Positions 52,381-63,500 of a stretch of 64,000 nucleotides of DNA are shown one piece after another. Numbering within the stretch: the first letter of the stretch is position 1; each line of letters opens with the position of its first letter. The notes under the pieces were generated by a model, which saw nothing but the letters and a program-made list of their open reading frames with translations, had not been told where the DNA came from and ran no database searches. The position numbers were made by a program, and so were the translations under genes. Source of the stretch: Thermoleophilaceae bacterium. Its GTDB lineage: Bacteria > Actinomycetota > Thermoleophilia > Solirubrobacterales > JACPNS01. Where the stretch lies: positions 1 through 64,000 of the forward strand of contig JAEMSX010000005.1 of assembly GCA_016462645.1 (NCBI GenBank), given 5' to 3'.

Positions 52381-52875
52381 ATGCTCAAGGATTCAGTCCA
52401 GACCGCCCTGAACGATCAGGTCAAACAGGAGTTCTACTCAGCCCACGTCTACCTCTCGATGTGCGCCTGGTTCGAGGACCAGGGACTGCCCGGCTTCGCC
52501 AAGTGGATGCGCATGCAGTACCAGGAAGAGCTCGGCCACGGCATCAAGATCTTCGACTTCATCAACGACCGCGACGGCAAAGTGATCATCGAGGGCGTCG
52601 AGGCCCCGCCGACCAGTTGGGCGAACCCGCTTGCCGCGTTTGAAGCGGCTCACGAGAACGAGAAGGCCGTCAGCGCCTCGATCGACGACCTCTACAACCT
52701 CGCCGACGGTGAGGGCGACCACGCGACCAAGGTCATGCTGCAGTGGTTCATCACCGAGCAGGTCGAAGAAGAGGCCTCGACCAAACAGGCGGTCGACCGC
52801 CTGAAGCTCGCAGGGTCCGACAGCTCCGCGCTGCTCGTGCTCGACGAGCAGTTCGGCAGCCGCACAGTCGCCTAG
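52381..52875 (+). CDS. ftn: Ferritin (FtnA-like)
   Basis: A 164-residue four-helix iron-storage protein. Ferroxidase-site residues Glu17 (VKQEFYSAH), Glu50 and His53 (QEELGH) and the later Gln/Glu in QWFITEQVEEE are present, so it should oxidise and store iron as a 24-mer. There is no haem-binding Met typical of bacterioferritin. ATG 52381 is preferred over the TTG at 52378 on ribosome spacing. Upstream elements suggest iron-dependent control. Convergent with the LtrA gene; the stop codons share CTAG. Confidence 0.93.
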   Translation: MLKDSVQTALNDQVKQEFYSAHVYLSMCAWFEDQGLPGFAKWMRMQYQEELGHGIKIFDFINDRDGKVIIEGVEAPPTSWANPLAAFEAAHENEKAVSASIDDLYNLADGEGDHATKVMLQWFITEQVEEEASTKQAVDRLKLAGSDSSALLVLDEQFGSRTVA

Positions 52876-54119
52876 TCCGCCGGCCTGCCCTCGGCGAAGT
52901 CGATGTCCTCCTCCGGCTCGCCGGATTCATCGCGATACGGAGGAGGCTTCGTCACGCCGTCGAGCGTGGCGAGGCAGATCAGTGGGGTGATGATCCACGC
53001 CAGCAGAAGCAGGGGCGTGAGGAACTGCGCAAACGGGATCACGGCGGCGACGGCCAGCAGCGTGATCGTGCGTCGCCGCGGGAATGCGTGGGTGATGCGC
53101 GAGTTGAAGACCGCATTTCCGAACATGTAGAGGCAGACGCCGCCGACGGCGACCGCGGTGAGCTCTGGCTTGACGTGCCCCGTGGGGTGGGCGATCACTT
53201 TCTCGGCCGCCACGGCGGTCGCGATGATGCCCGCGATCATCGGAATGTGGAAGTACGTGTAGGCGCGGCCCATCCCGCCGGGGTTCTTCGAGTGCTCGAA
53301 GATCTCCGCCGCCTTCCCGGCGCGCGAGAAGTAGACCCACCAGAGCATGACGCTGGTCGAGAAAGTCAGAGCGAAGGCCGCGGCGACCGGCGTTGTCAGC
53401 TCCTCCTCGTGAGCCAGCGTCCCGCCGATCAGCAGGATCGACTCGCCCAGCGCGATGATCACGAAGAGCTGGCAGCGCTCAGCGAGGTGTCCGCCGGAGA
53501 TCGTCCAGACGGCGGTGCTCGACGCGCCGAGCCCCGGCACGCGGAAGCCCAGCGCCGGCCCGGAGCTGTCGATCAGTACCGCCGCAAGCCAGAGGAAGAG
53601 TTGGGTGTCGCCGTGCGAAAGTCCGCCCGCGATCCAGAGCGGCGCGGTCAGGCAGGCCCAGATCGTGATGCGCGTGAAGTTCTCGGCCTGTTCGTTCTTT
53701 CCGAGCATGAACAGGCACAGCGCGCTGCGCCCGACCTGAATGATCACGTAGGCGAGCGCGAACCACTCCGCGCGGCCGTGCCAGGCCTCTGGGATGGCCG
53801 CAGACATCACCAGGCTCATGCCCATCAGGCCGATCAGCATCAGGCGGACGGGAAGGCGGTGTGGATCGAACCAGTTCGTGATCCAGGTCGTGTCGATCCA
53901 GACCCACCAGATCGCGGCGGTGAGGATGCCGGTCTGCAATGCGCCACGCCAGGTCAGATCCTCAAGCAGCAGGTGCGAGAGCTGCGTGATCGCAAAGACG
54001 TAGACGAGGTCGAAGAAGAGCTCGAGCGTCGAGACCTCAGTGCCCTCTTCGCGGTCGCGCAGGGCGTGAATCCGCTGGCCCTCAAGGCCCGGCTGGAGGT
54101 TTTGGAACGGCCCGCTCAC
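52872..54119 (-). CDS. Low temperature requirement protein A (LtrA) family
   Basis: A 415-residue integral membrane protein with about eleven hydrophobic segments and the family opening EVSTLELFFDLVYVFAITQLSHLL (given in part: ELFFDLVYVFA). LtrA of Listeria was linked to growth at low temperature; biochemical role unknown. The stop of the upstream carbonic anhydrase gene overlaps its start (ATGA), so the pair is translationally coupled. Its own stop overlaps that of ferritin on the other strand. Confidence 0.9.
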   Translation of the reverse strand: MSGPFQNLQPGLEGQRIHALRDREEGTEVSTLELFFDLVYVFAITQLSHLLLEDLTWRGALQTGILTAAIWWVWIDTTWITNWFDPHRLPVRLMLIGLMGMSLVMSAAIPEAWHGRAEWFALAYVIIQVGRSALCLFMLGKNEQAENFTRITIWACLTAPLWIAGGLSHGDTQLFLWLAAVLIDSSGPALGFRVPGLGASSTAVWTISGGHLAERCQLFVIIALGESILLIGGTLAHEEELTTPVAAAFALTFSTSVMLWWVYFSRAGKAAEIFEHSKNPGGMGRAYTYFHIPMIAGIIATAVAAEKVIAHPTGHVKPELTAVAVGGVCLYMFGNAVFNSRITHAFPRRRTITLLAVAAVIPFAQFLTPLLLLAWIITPLICLATLDGVTKPPPYRDESGEPEEDIDFAEGRPAD

Positions 54120-54604
54120 TCGACGGGGGACAGCTTCCCGCTGTGCACATCGAAGATGAACTCGCCGACCTCGGTGCCATCCGGCAGCAGCTTGCAGTCA
54201 CGAATCCTCTGCGAGTCCTCGTGCAGGGTCCTGATCTGGTCGTCGATCGTCAGGAAGTCGAGTTCGCCGATTGACTCGCCGGTCTGCGTCTCGACGATCC
54301 GGGTCAAGGATTCCTGGGTGTTGGTCGCGACGCCGCAGTCGGTGTGCTGGATCAGCGCGATGCGATTGACGCCCAGGGCGTGCGAGGCGACGATCAGCGT
54401 GCGCAGGACGTCATCGGTCACGCGCGCGCCGGCGTTTCGGATCACCTTCGCGTCGCCGGGGATCAGGCCGAATGCTTCGAGTGGATCGATGCGCGTGTCG
54501 ATGCAGGTGACTATCGCGAGACCCCTGCGCGCGCGGCCGTTCGCAAGCTCCTCATGGTCTGCGGCATAGGCAGCGTTGGCAGTAAGGATGTCAGTGAACG
54601 GCAT
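54116..54604 (-). CDS. Beta-class carbonic anhydrase
   Basis: Zinc enzyme interconverting CO2 and bicarbonate. The 162 residues, from ATG 54604, carry the ligands Cys and Asp-Arg dyad in VTCIDTRID about 33-41 and His/Cys in LIQHTDCGV about 91-99. Length and motifs resemble the small mycobacterial form (Rv1284). A much longer frame upstream is antisense to the next gene and unlikely. TAGATT lies 8 bases before the ATG without a ribosome site. It is coupled to the LtrA-family membrane gene. Confidence 0.92.
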   Translation of the reverse strand: MPFTDILTANAAYAADHEELANGRARRGLAIVTCIDTRIDPLEAFGLIPGDAKVIRNAGARVTDDVLRTLIVASHALGVNRIALIQHTDCGVATNTQESLTRIVETQTGESIGELDFLTIDDQIRTLHEDSQRIRDCKLLPDGTEVGEFIFDVHSGKLSPVE

Positions 54605-54612
54605 GGCGCGCA

Positions 54613-54618
54613 AATCTA
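54613..54618 (-). promoter_or_regulatory. Putative -10 of carbonic anhydrase gene
   Basis: TAGATT on the - strand with 8 bases to the ATG and no ribosome site, close to the leaderless geometry of aroC, efp and others. Confidence 0.4.
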
Positions 54619-54692
54619 GCCGAATCTCCCGACTCGACCCTGCGTCCATGGCCGACCTAAGGTCCGGACCCCAGACGGCCGACGACAAAACC

Positions 54693-56192
54693 ATGGGATT
54701 GTTCACTCGCAGGACGCTTCTGGTGCTGGTCGTGGTCTGCGCAGTCGTGGCGCTGCCGGCAACGGCGAGCGCAGCGTTCTCATCGCAACTCCCGGTGTCC
54801 GGGGGCGACGCGGCCGTCAAGGGCCCTGGCGTCGCACAGGACTCCGCGAGCAGTCAGTTCGTCGTCTGGGTTCGTGCGGCAGACCGCCATGTGATGGCGC
54901 GCCGAGTCTCAGACGACGGATCGATGGGGGCGATCGCAGACCTCTCGGGGGAACCTTCGAAATCGGACAGCACAACCGCCGCCGTGGCGACCGCCGACCC
55001 GGCGGGGAACGTCACGGTGTCCTGGATGCGCGGCTCCGATCAGCATGTCGTTGCAGTGCGGATCGCCAAGGGCGGAGCGCCCGGCGGCGTCATCGATGTA
55101 TCCCAGGGATCGGTCGCGGGAAGCTCGCAGAGCAATGCGGCCGCGGATGGGCTCGGGAACGTCCACTTTGTCTGGCGCAACGGCTCTGACAGCCACGTCA
55201 CGACGCGAACGCTTTCGCCGGCGGGCGCGCTTGGAGCCGTCACCGACATCTCCGTGATCGACGGCGAGGCGGCGCTCTGGGGAACCGCGCCGAACGTCGC
55301 GGCCGACGCCGCGGGCAGCAGCTATTTCACGTATCACCGCAACACCGACTGCCACATCATGCTGCGCGTCCTGTCCACCGGCGGGGCGCTCGGACCCGCA
55401 ATCGACGTCTCGCAGACGCCGGACAAGGCTGTGGGCGACACCAGTCCGGCGATCGCGACGGCGGGCGGAAACGCGTTGCTCGTATGGCACCGGGACGGCG
55501 ATCAGTTCGACCATGCCGACGACACCGTGTACTTCAACTTCGTCCTCGGGGGAACGACAGCGGGCACGCCGACAGCGCTCTCGGCCGCCGGAGACGTCTC
55601 GATGATGGGAATCGGGGCGGCCGGCGGTCCGGACGGCGCTTTCGGCGTGAGTTGGCAGGGACGCACCAGCGGAGCGGTCTGGTATCGCGGGATCGGTTCG
55701 AGCGGCGTGGCGCTCGGCGCGCCGCTGCAGCTCTCTGCAGGAGCAAGCAGAGCTGACGCGGCGCCTGCGATCAGCATCGGACCGTCCGCCGGGACGGCTG
55801 TGGCCTGGAGCGCAGATGCAGACAGCGCGGTGAACCTCACTTCGTCCACCGGCACCTACTCGCCGCCGGTCAAGGTCTCAGCGCCGGCAGTGACGCTGGC
55901 GAAGAAATCGATCTCGCTGAAGCGCGGGACTGTGACTCTGAAGCTGACGTGTTCTGCGTCGGCCGGGGTCGCGTGTTCGGGCAGGGTCAAGCTGACCGAC
56001 ACCAGACGAAAGCGGTCATGGGGCTCGGCCCGGTTCACCGCCGCGCACGGCGCGACGGTGAAGGTGAAGCTCAAGCTCACCAAGCGCGCGAAGAAGCAGC
56101 TCCGCTCAAGCGGCAGGCTGAAGGGCTATCTCGGCGTCAGCGTCGATGGCGGCGCGCCCACAGGCACGAGCGTCAAGCTGCGCGGGCGGTGA
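54693..56192 (+). CDS. Secreted protein with four WD-like internal repeats
   Basis: A 499-residue exported protein with signal peptide RRTLLVLVVVCAVVALPATASAA (about 6-28, given as its core). The middle holds four units of about 55-60 residues with the pattern (A/G)-x-D-x-H-V-x-x-R-x-x-S-x-x-G-x-x-G-x-x-x-D-x-S: DRHVMARRVSDDG, DQHVVAVRIAKGG, DSHVTTRTLSPAG and DCHIMLRVLSTGG. Further weaker units follow, so a beta-propeller is plausible. The last 90 residues form a Lys/Arg-rich beta module (LKRGTVTLKLTCSASAGVAC). ATG 54693 is chosen because it opens the signal peptide. Its stop is one base from that of bipA. Confidence 0.65.
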   Translation: MGLFTRRTLLVLVVVCAVVALPATASAAFSSQLPVSGGDAAVKGPGVAQDSASSQFVVWVRAADRHVMARRVSDDGSMGAIADLSGEPSKSDSTTAAVATADPAGNVTVSWMRGSDQHVVAVRIAKGGAPGGVIDVSQGSVAGSSQSNAAADGLGNVHFVWRNGSDSHVTTRTLSPAGALGAVTDISVIDGEAALWGTAPNVAADAAGSSYFTYHRNTDCHIMLRVLSTGGALGPAIDVSQTPDKAVGDTSPAIATAGGNALLVWHRDGDQFDHADDTVYFNFVLGGTTAGTPTALSAAGDVSMMGIGAAGGPDGAFGVSWQGRTSGAVWYRGIGSSGVALGAPLQLSAGASRADAAPAISIGPSAGTAVAWSADADSAVNLTSSTGTYSPPVKVSAPAVTLAKKSISLKRGTVTLKLTCSASAGVACSGRVKLTDTRRKRSWGSARFTAAHGATVKVKLKLTKRAKKQLRSSGRLKGYLGVSVDGGAPTGTSVKLRGR

Positions 56193-56193
56193 A

Positions 56194-58041
<1,848 letters not shown>

Positions 58042-58048
58042 GGGCACG

Positions 58049-58054
58049 AGGGTA
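58049..58054 (-). promoter_or_regulatory. Putative -10 of leaderless typA transcript
   Basis: TACCCT on the - strand with exactly 7 bases to the typA ATG (58041), no ribosome site. Confidence 0.4.
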
Positions 58055-58067
58055 GTTGTCGGCGCGA

Positions 58068-60356
58068 TTACAGCAAAACACTGCTGGGCGGGGGCTCGGT
58101 TCCGCGACGGTCGGCTTTGTCCCGCCGGAGCGCTTCCTCGGCGTGTTCCATGAGTTCGTTGCCGGTGCGACCGGCGGTCCACGCCGCGCTACCGACGCTG
58201 CCACGGATGGGAATCAGCGATCCGCCGATCATTTCGTCGTGCTCGACCGCCGCGGCGCAGCGGCCGGCAAACGTTGTCAGCGCGCGGCCGCTGAGTCCGA
58301 GCACGATGAGCGCGAACTCGTCACCGTCCACGCGATAGACCCGCGATGATCCGGCGACTTCGCTGAGCCTGCTCGCCACGCCGCGCAGGACGTCGTCGCC
58401 ACCGCGATGTCCGGCCAGTGCGTTGGCGCGACGGAAGTTGTCGAGATCGAGCACGACCAGTGCCGGAATCGGCGAGGCCTGATCCTTCTGATGCCGCAGC
58501 AGCGCATCGTCGAGGTCGGCGCGCAGGGCGTAGACATTGGGCAGCTCGGTCAGACGGTCGCGGGTTGCGGATTCGCGAATCACGCGTAGTGACTTGTCCT
58601 GCAGTCCTCCGCTGTATTGCATCACCGCGATGATCAGAAGCATTCCGGCGACGATCGTCACGAAACGCGTCTCCTCGACCGGTCCGTGGTGGCCAAATCC
58701 CCAAAAGGTGATCGCGTAGCTTGCGAGGAGGATTCCGATGCGCGGAAACGCCTGGCCGCGCGCGAGCGTCTGTGCGTAGAAGGCGACCGGCAGGAGCAGG
58801 CCAATCTGCATCGGACTGCTGGCGCCGCCGGTCGCCCAGCCCACCGGGAGCGCCCAGCACAGGGTCGCCAGGTCGATTGCGCGCGCATAGCCACGAGAGG
58901 GCCCGCTGCGGCGGCAGTACTCGGTGATCAGCCCCCAGAAGACGCCGTACGCGCCGCAGATGGCCGCGGCGACCGGAATGCTGAAGGGCGTTTCGGCGTG
59001 AGCGATCGCGAGCACCAGGGCGGAGATCGTGAACCAGTTCAGTGCGGCGAACTTCATCCGCTCGTTCACGTCCACCGCGCGGCGTGGCGCGTCTTCAAAT
59101 CGCGCGGCGCGAAAGCGGTGCCCGGCGTCGGCGGTTGTCAGACCACCGATCTCATACGGAGGCGAGACGGCGGGAGTCTTCTCCTCGAACATCCTGCGAT
59201 CGGCTGTGTCGAGCAGATCTGCCGCGGTCACGCCGTCTTCCGGATACAACGCACCGCCGATCGAGACGGAGATCTGCGGGAGCCGCCCGCGCACCGCCGA
59301 GTTGTGGCGCTCGACCGCGCGCTCGAACTCCTTGCGCCAGCGAATCAGGTCGCCCTCGCGGCCGCCGGGCAGCACCACGGCAAACTCGTCGCCGCCGATG
59401 CGCGCCACCTGGTCACGCGAGCCGGATGCACCGAGCATCAGCCGGGCGAGCCGCACGACCATGCCGTCGCCGGTTTCATGGCCGAACACCGCATTGGCGC
59501 CCTTCAGGCCGTTCATGTCCGCCATCACGACGGCGAAGCGTTGGCCGTCGCGGCGGGAGAGTTCCTCGAGAAACTGCTCGAACGAGCGCAGGTTCGCGAC
59601 CGAGGTCAGCGGGTCGGCGAGCGCAAGGAACTTGACGGCGCGCTCGAGAGCGTTCTCCGTACGACGCTGCATGATCAGCGAAATCGCCGCCACCCACATC
59701 ACCGCGACCAGCGACGTCAGCAGCAACAATGTGGAATCGGTCGCGTTCGTCTCGTTGAGCAGCAGGGTCGCCACGGCGAGCAGCGAGAACTCCGCGACGT
59801 TTGCGATCGCCTGCGATCTGGGCATCAGGTAGGCCGCGTAGAAGGCGGTGAGGATGAACCAGAACAGGTACGGGCTGTTTGTCCCGCCAGTGACTGAGCA
59901 CTGGTAGAAGATCACGAGGCTCGCGTACGTCAGCACAGACTGTTCGACGGCCATGAAATTCGTTCCCGCGAGGCGCGGATAGACCAACGCGGTGAAGATC
60001 AACGCAGCGACGACGAGGCCGACCGTTATCCAGAAAGCTCCGGTCGGCATCCGGAAGCCGACCGGGCTGACCTGGTTGGCAGCGTCCGTGACGAGCGCCG
60101 CGCCCCAGAGCATCAGCGAGGTGCGCGTGCGCAGCGCGAGTCGCGGTGATAGGGCGAGGGCTTCGCGCAGGTAGCCCTGACCGTTGAAGGCGGCGACGGG
60201 ATCTTCCGACTGGTCGGTGTCGAGGCCGAGCTCAGCCGGTCGCACGCGCCAGTCTGCGCTGCCGCCGAGCAGGGAGATCAGGTCGTGCTGAAGCGCCCAG
60301 GCACGGAAAGGCCGGTGCGCCGCGTCGTCCTCCGTCTGTGTGATGCCAGCAGCCAT
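58068..60356 (-). CDS. Membrane protein with two GGDEF domains
   Basis: A 762-residue probable diguanylate cyclase made of two membrane-GGDEF units: soluble N-terminus about 1-80, membrane segments about 80-230, GGDEF domain 1 about 250-415 (DPLTSVANLRSF, then RIGGDEFAVVLPG near 320), a second set of membrane segments about 450-590, and GGDEF domain 2 about 605-745 (ATRDRLTELPN, then RVDGDEFALIVLG near 675). Domain 1 has the intact GGDEF; domain 2 reads DGDEF, so its activity is less certain. No EAL or HD-GYP domain is present. c-di-GMP often controls type IV pili; a pilus locus lies in this window. bipA follows 26 bases downstream. Confidence 0.88.
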   Translation of the reverse strand: MAAGITQTEDDAAHRPFRAWALQHDLISLLGGSADWRVRPAELGLDTDQSEDPVAAFNGQGYLREALALSPRLALRTRTSLMLWGAALVTDAANQVSPVGFRMPTGAFWITVGLVVAALIFTALVYPRLAGTNFMAVEQSVLTYASLVIFYQCSVTGGTNSPYLFWFILTAFYAAYLMPRSQAIANVAEFSLLAVATLLLNETNATDSTLLLLTSLVAVMWVAAISLIMQRRTENALERAVKFLALADPLTSVANLRSFEQFLEELSRRDGQRFAVVMADMNGLKGANAVFGHETGDGMVVRLARLMLGASGSRDQVARIGGDEFAVVLPGGREGDLIRWRKEFERAVERHNSAVRGRLPQISVSIGGALYPEDGVTAADLLDTADRRMFEEKTPAVSPPYEIGGLTTADAGHRFRAARFEDAPRRAVDVNERMKFAALNWFTISALVLAIAHAETPFSIPVAAAICGAYGVFWGLITEYCRRSGPSRGYARAIDLATLCWALPVGWATGGASSPMQIGLLLPVAFYAQTLARGQAFPRIGILLASYAITFWGFGHHGPVEETRFVTIVAGMLLIIAVMQYSGGLQDKSLRVIRESATRDRLTELPNVYALRADLDDALLRHQKDQASPIPALVVLDLDNFRRANALAGHRGGDDVLRGVASRLSEVAGSSRVYRVDGDEFALIVLGLSGRALTTFAGRCAAAVEHDEMIGGSLIPIRGSVGSAAWTAGRTGNELMEHAEEALRRDKADRRGTEPPPSSVLL

Positions 60357-60422
60357 TTGTCCCCGAAACTAAGTACCTGGGACCAGCATACGGATTCGGG
60401 CGGAGTGCCGATCGAACGAAAG

Positions 60423-60496
60423 TGGGGCGGGTAGGACTCGAACCTACGACCCGGGGATTATGAGTCCCTTGCTCTGACCAACTGAGCTACCGCCCC
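60423..60496 (-). tRNA. tRNA with CAT anticodon (elongator Met, or Ile2)
   Basis: A 74-nt cloverleaf: acceptor GGGGCGG / CCGCCCC, D-arm GCTCAGTTGGTCAGAGC, anticodon loop CTCATAA giving CAT, T-arm GTAGG TTCGAGT CCTAC, discriminator A, no encoded CCA. The first base pair is G-C, so it is not an initiator. Elongator Met and lysidine-modified Ile2 cannot be told apart here with certainty. Confidence 0.92.
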
Positions 60497-60543
60497 GCGC
60501 GCAGAATTGTAAGTGCGCGCAAGGCGGGGCTTCAGCTTCAGAT

Positions 60544-63500
60544 CTAGCGGAGCACCACCGGCATCACGAATGAGTAGGTGCGCAGCGCCTTGGGCTTGGT
60601 TCCGCCCTTGCTGACGACTGCGGCGACGCGGACGAAGACCACGCCGGTGCTGACTTTGTATGACGTCGCAGTGCTGAACAGGCCGTTGCGCTTGACCGGG
60701 CCGGTCGCGATCTTGACCCACGGTCCGTTGCATCCGGTGCGGGCAGTGATCGTCACGGGTGCCTTCGGCATCAACGGCTTGGTCAGCTGGCCGCTGACGA
60801 TCAGCTTTCCGTTGCTGTACGTCGCGGTGGAGCTGGCCACGCGACGCGCGAGCTTGGTCCACGGAGTGCTCTCGTCGCCGACCGTGGCGCGGTAGAGCGT
60901 CTTGTTGGAGAGGCGCAGCTTCTTGGCCGGCGCCGAAGCGCTGGCGGAGAAGGATCCGTCTGCCGCCACAACGCCGGTGGCGACAATCTTTGAGCCGGTC
61001 GGCTTGTAGGTCAGCGAGACTGTCTTGCCGACGTAGCTGAGGCGCGCAAATCCGCTGACCTTGACCTTGCCACCCACGACCGCGAGGTTCGAGATCGCGA
61101 TGCCCTTGGCGAAGCAGCCGGCCGGGAGGGGGTCGCTGTCATTGGGCGGGGCCACCGAGGAGCCGGCGATCACGAACGTGATCGTGCGCGTGGTGACGTT
61201 CCCGACCGGGTCGGTGAATGTGACGACCAGGGTGTGCGTACCCGGTGCAAGGGTGCCCGTCGGTGTGAAGGGCGAGCTGCACGGAGTCGAGGGCGAGCCG
61301 TCGAGCGAGCATGCGATCGTCGCGGTGCCGTCCGGTGTGGAGATGTTGAACGTCGGGTTGGTCCCGCCACCGCCGCTGCCGGGCACCTCGGCGACCGATC
61401 CACCCGGAGGCGTCGTGTCAACGGTGAATGCGACGGCATCCGAGTCGGCGCTGATGTTGCCGGCTTCGTCGGTTGCGCGGGCGGTCGCGTTGTGCGGGCC
61501 GTCAGTCAGTGTTGTGGAGTTGATCGTCCAAGCGCCGCTGCCGTTGGCGGTCGCGGTTCCGACCGAGTTCCCGTCGACGAAGACCTGAACGCTCGAGTTC
61601 GGCTCGGCCGTTCCGCTGATCGTCGGCGTGTTGTCGCTCGTGGTGATCCCTGCGGTCGGGACGGTCACAACCGGCTTGGCCGGCGGCGTCGCGTCGACGG
61701 TCCACGTGTAGCTCTGAGCCGGCGACTCGGTGTTGCCATGCGTGTCGGTGGCGCGCACCTCGAACGTGTGCGAGCCGTCGCTCAGCGCCGGAGAGGCGGT
61801 GAACGGGCTGGTGCACGGCGCGAATGCGCCTGCGTCGATGCGGCACTCAAACGTCGATCCGGACTCGTTCGCGGTGAACGTGAAGGTCGGGGTCGTGTCG
61901 TTGTCCAGCGCGCCTGGCTTCGTGCCGATCGTGGTGGTTGGCGCCGTCGTGTCGACCGTGAAGGTCGAGGTCGCGATTGCCACGTTGCCGGCCAGGTCGG
62001 TCGCTTGCACCGAAACGGTGTGCGATCCGTCGGCCAGATTCGGCGTGGTCCACGGGCTCGTGCATGCCACGTAGCTGTCTGAGTCGACTTTGCACTCGAC
62101 CGTGTCGAGGTTGTCGTCGGTCGCGGAGAAGTTGACATCGGGCGTCTGCGTTGTGACGGTCGAGCCGTTTACGGGGCTTGAGATCGAGACGCTCGGGTTG
62201 GTCACGTCGATCGTGACGTCAACCGGGTCAGAAGCTCCGCTCTCGTTTCCGGACGGGTCGGTTGCCTTCGCGGTCAGCGCGTGGTCACCCTCGGACAGCG
62301 GGGTGGTCGGCGTGCAGCTCCAGTCGCCAAGTGCGTCTGCGGTGGTGCTGCAGATCAGCGTCGGTCCGTCGTAGACGTCAACGTCCGCGTTCGGCTCGGC
62401 GGTGCCTGTGACTGTCGGCGTGTCGTCAGCAAGCTGATCGCCGGTCACCGGGCTGTCGATCTCCGGCTGGAGCGGGGCGGTGTTGTCGATCGTGATGACA
62501 CGGACATCGCTGGCGCTCGAGGTGTTGCCGGCCTCGTCCGTGGCCCAGGCCGTGAGCGGGTGCACGCCTTCGGAGAATGTCGGGTCTGGTGAGAGCGACC
62601 AGTTGCCGCTGCCATCAGCAGTCGTGGTTCCGAGCAGTGTCGGGCCGTCATTGACGGTGACCGTGCTGTTCGGCTCCGCGGTTCCGCTGACGGTCTGCGT
62701 GTTGACAGCGGTCGTGAGGTCCTGGGCTGGTGTCGTGATGCTCGGTGCCGCTGGCGCGGTCAGGTCGACCGTGAGCGTGCGGACGTTTGAGTCCGGACCT
62801 GTGTTTCCGGCCGCGTCGGTCGCCGTCACGTGGAACGGGTGCGCGCTTTCGCTGAGGTCGCTGGACGGAGTGAACGCCCAGTCGCCGGCACCGTCTGCTG
62901 TCGCCGTTCCGATCTCAGTCGTGTCGTCGTAGACCGTGATCGTGCTGTTCGGCTCTGCGGTGCCGCCGATCGGCGGGCGCACGCTGTTGGTCGAAGCGTC
63001 AGCTGCCGGATCGTTGATGACCGGTGCCGCCGGGGCGGTCAGGTCAACAATGATCGTGCGGATGTTGGAGTCGGCGCTCGTGTTGTCCGCCGCGTCCGTG
63101 GCGGTCACGTGGATCGGGTGCGCGCTTTCGGCGAAATCGCTGGTCGGGGTGAAGGACCAGTTGCCACTGCCGTCCGTGGTCGTCGTGCCGATCACGGTCG
63201 TGTCGTCGTAGATCGTGATCTCGGTGCCCAGATCGGCGGTGCCGCTGATCGTCGGACGAAGGTTGGTGGTGGAGATATCGGTCGCGGGACTGGTGATCAC
63301 CGGGGCGTCCGGAGCGATCGTGTCGACGGTGAAGGTCACCGTGTCCACAGTCTGCTGCGAGCCGGTTCCATCCGCGCCCAGGACCGAGACCGTGTGGAGG
63401 CCGTCGCTCAAGGTCGGGGTGGTCCACGCCGAGGTGCAGTTCACCGGCGGGTCGCCGTCCACGCTGCATTGGACGAGCGTGAGGTTGGTGTCGGTTGCCG

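Noticed and set aside
54605-54820. N-terminal extension of carbonic anhydrase
   Set aside because: It would run antisense through the start and signal peptide of the divergent secreted-protein gene and is not part of the enzyme family.
58042-58182. 47-residue N-terminal extension of TypA
   Set aside because: Low-complexity Arg/Ser/Ala sequence overlapping the end of the GGDEF gene; the canonical family start is at 58041.
60423-60496. Initiator tRNA-Met
   Set aside because: The first acceptor pair is G-C, whereas bacterial initiators have a mismatch there, and the anticodon stem lacks the three consecutive G-C pairs next to the loop.
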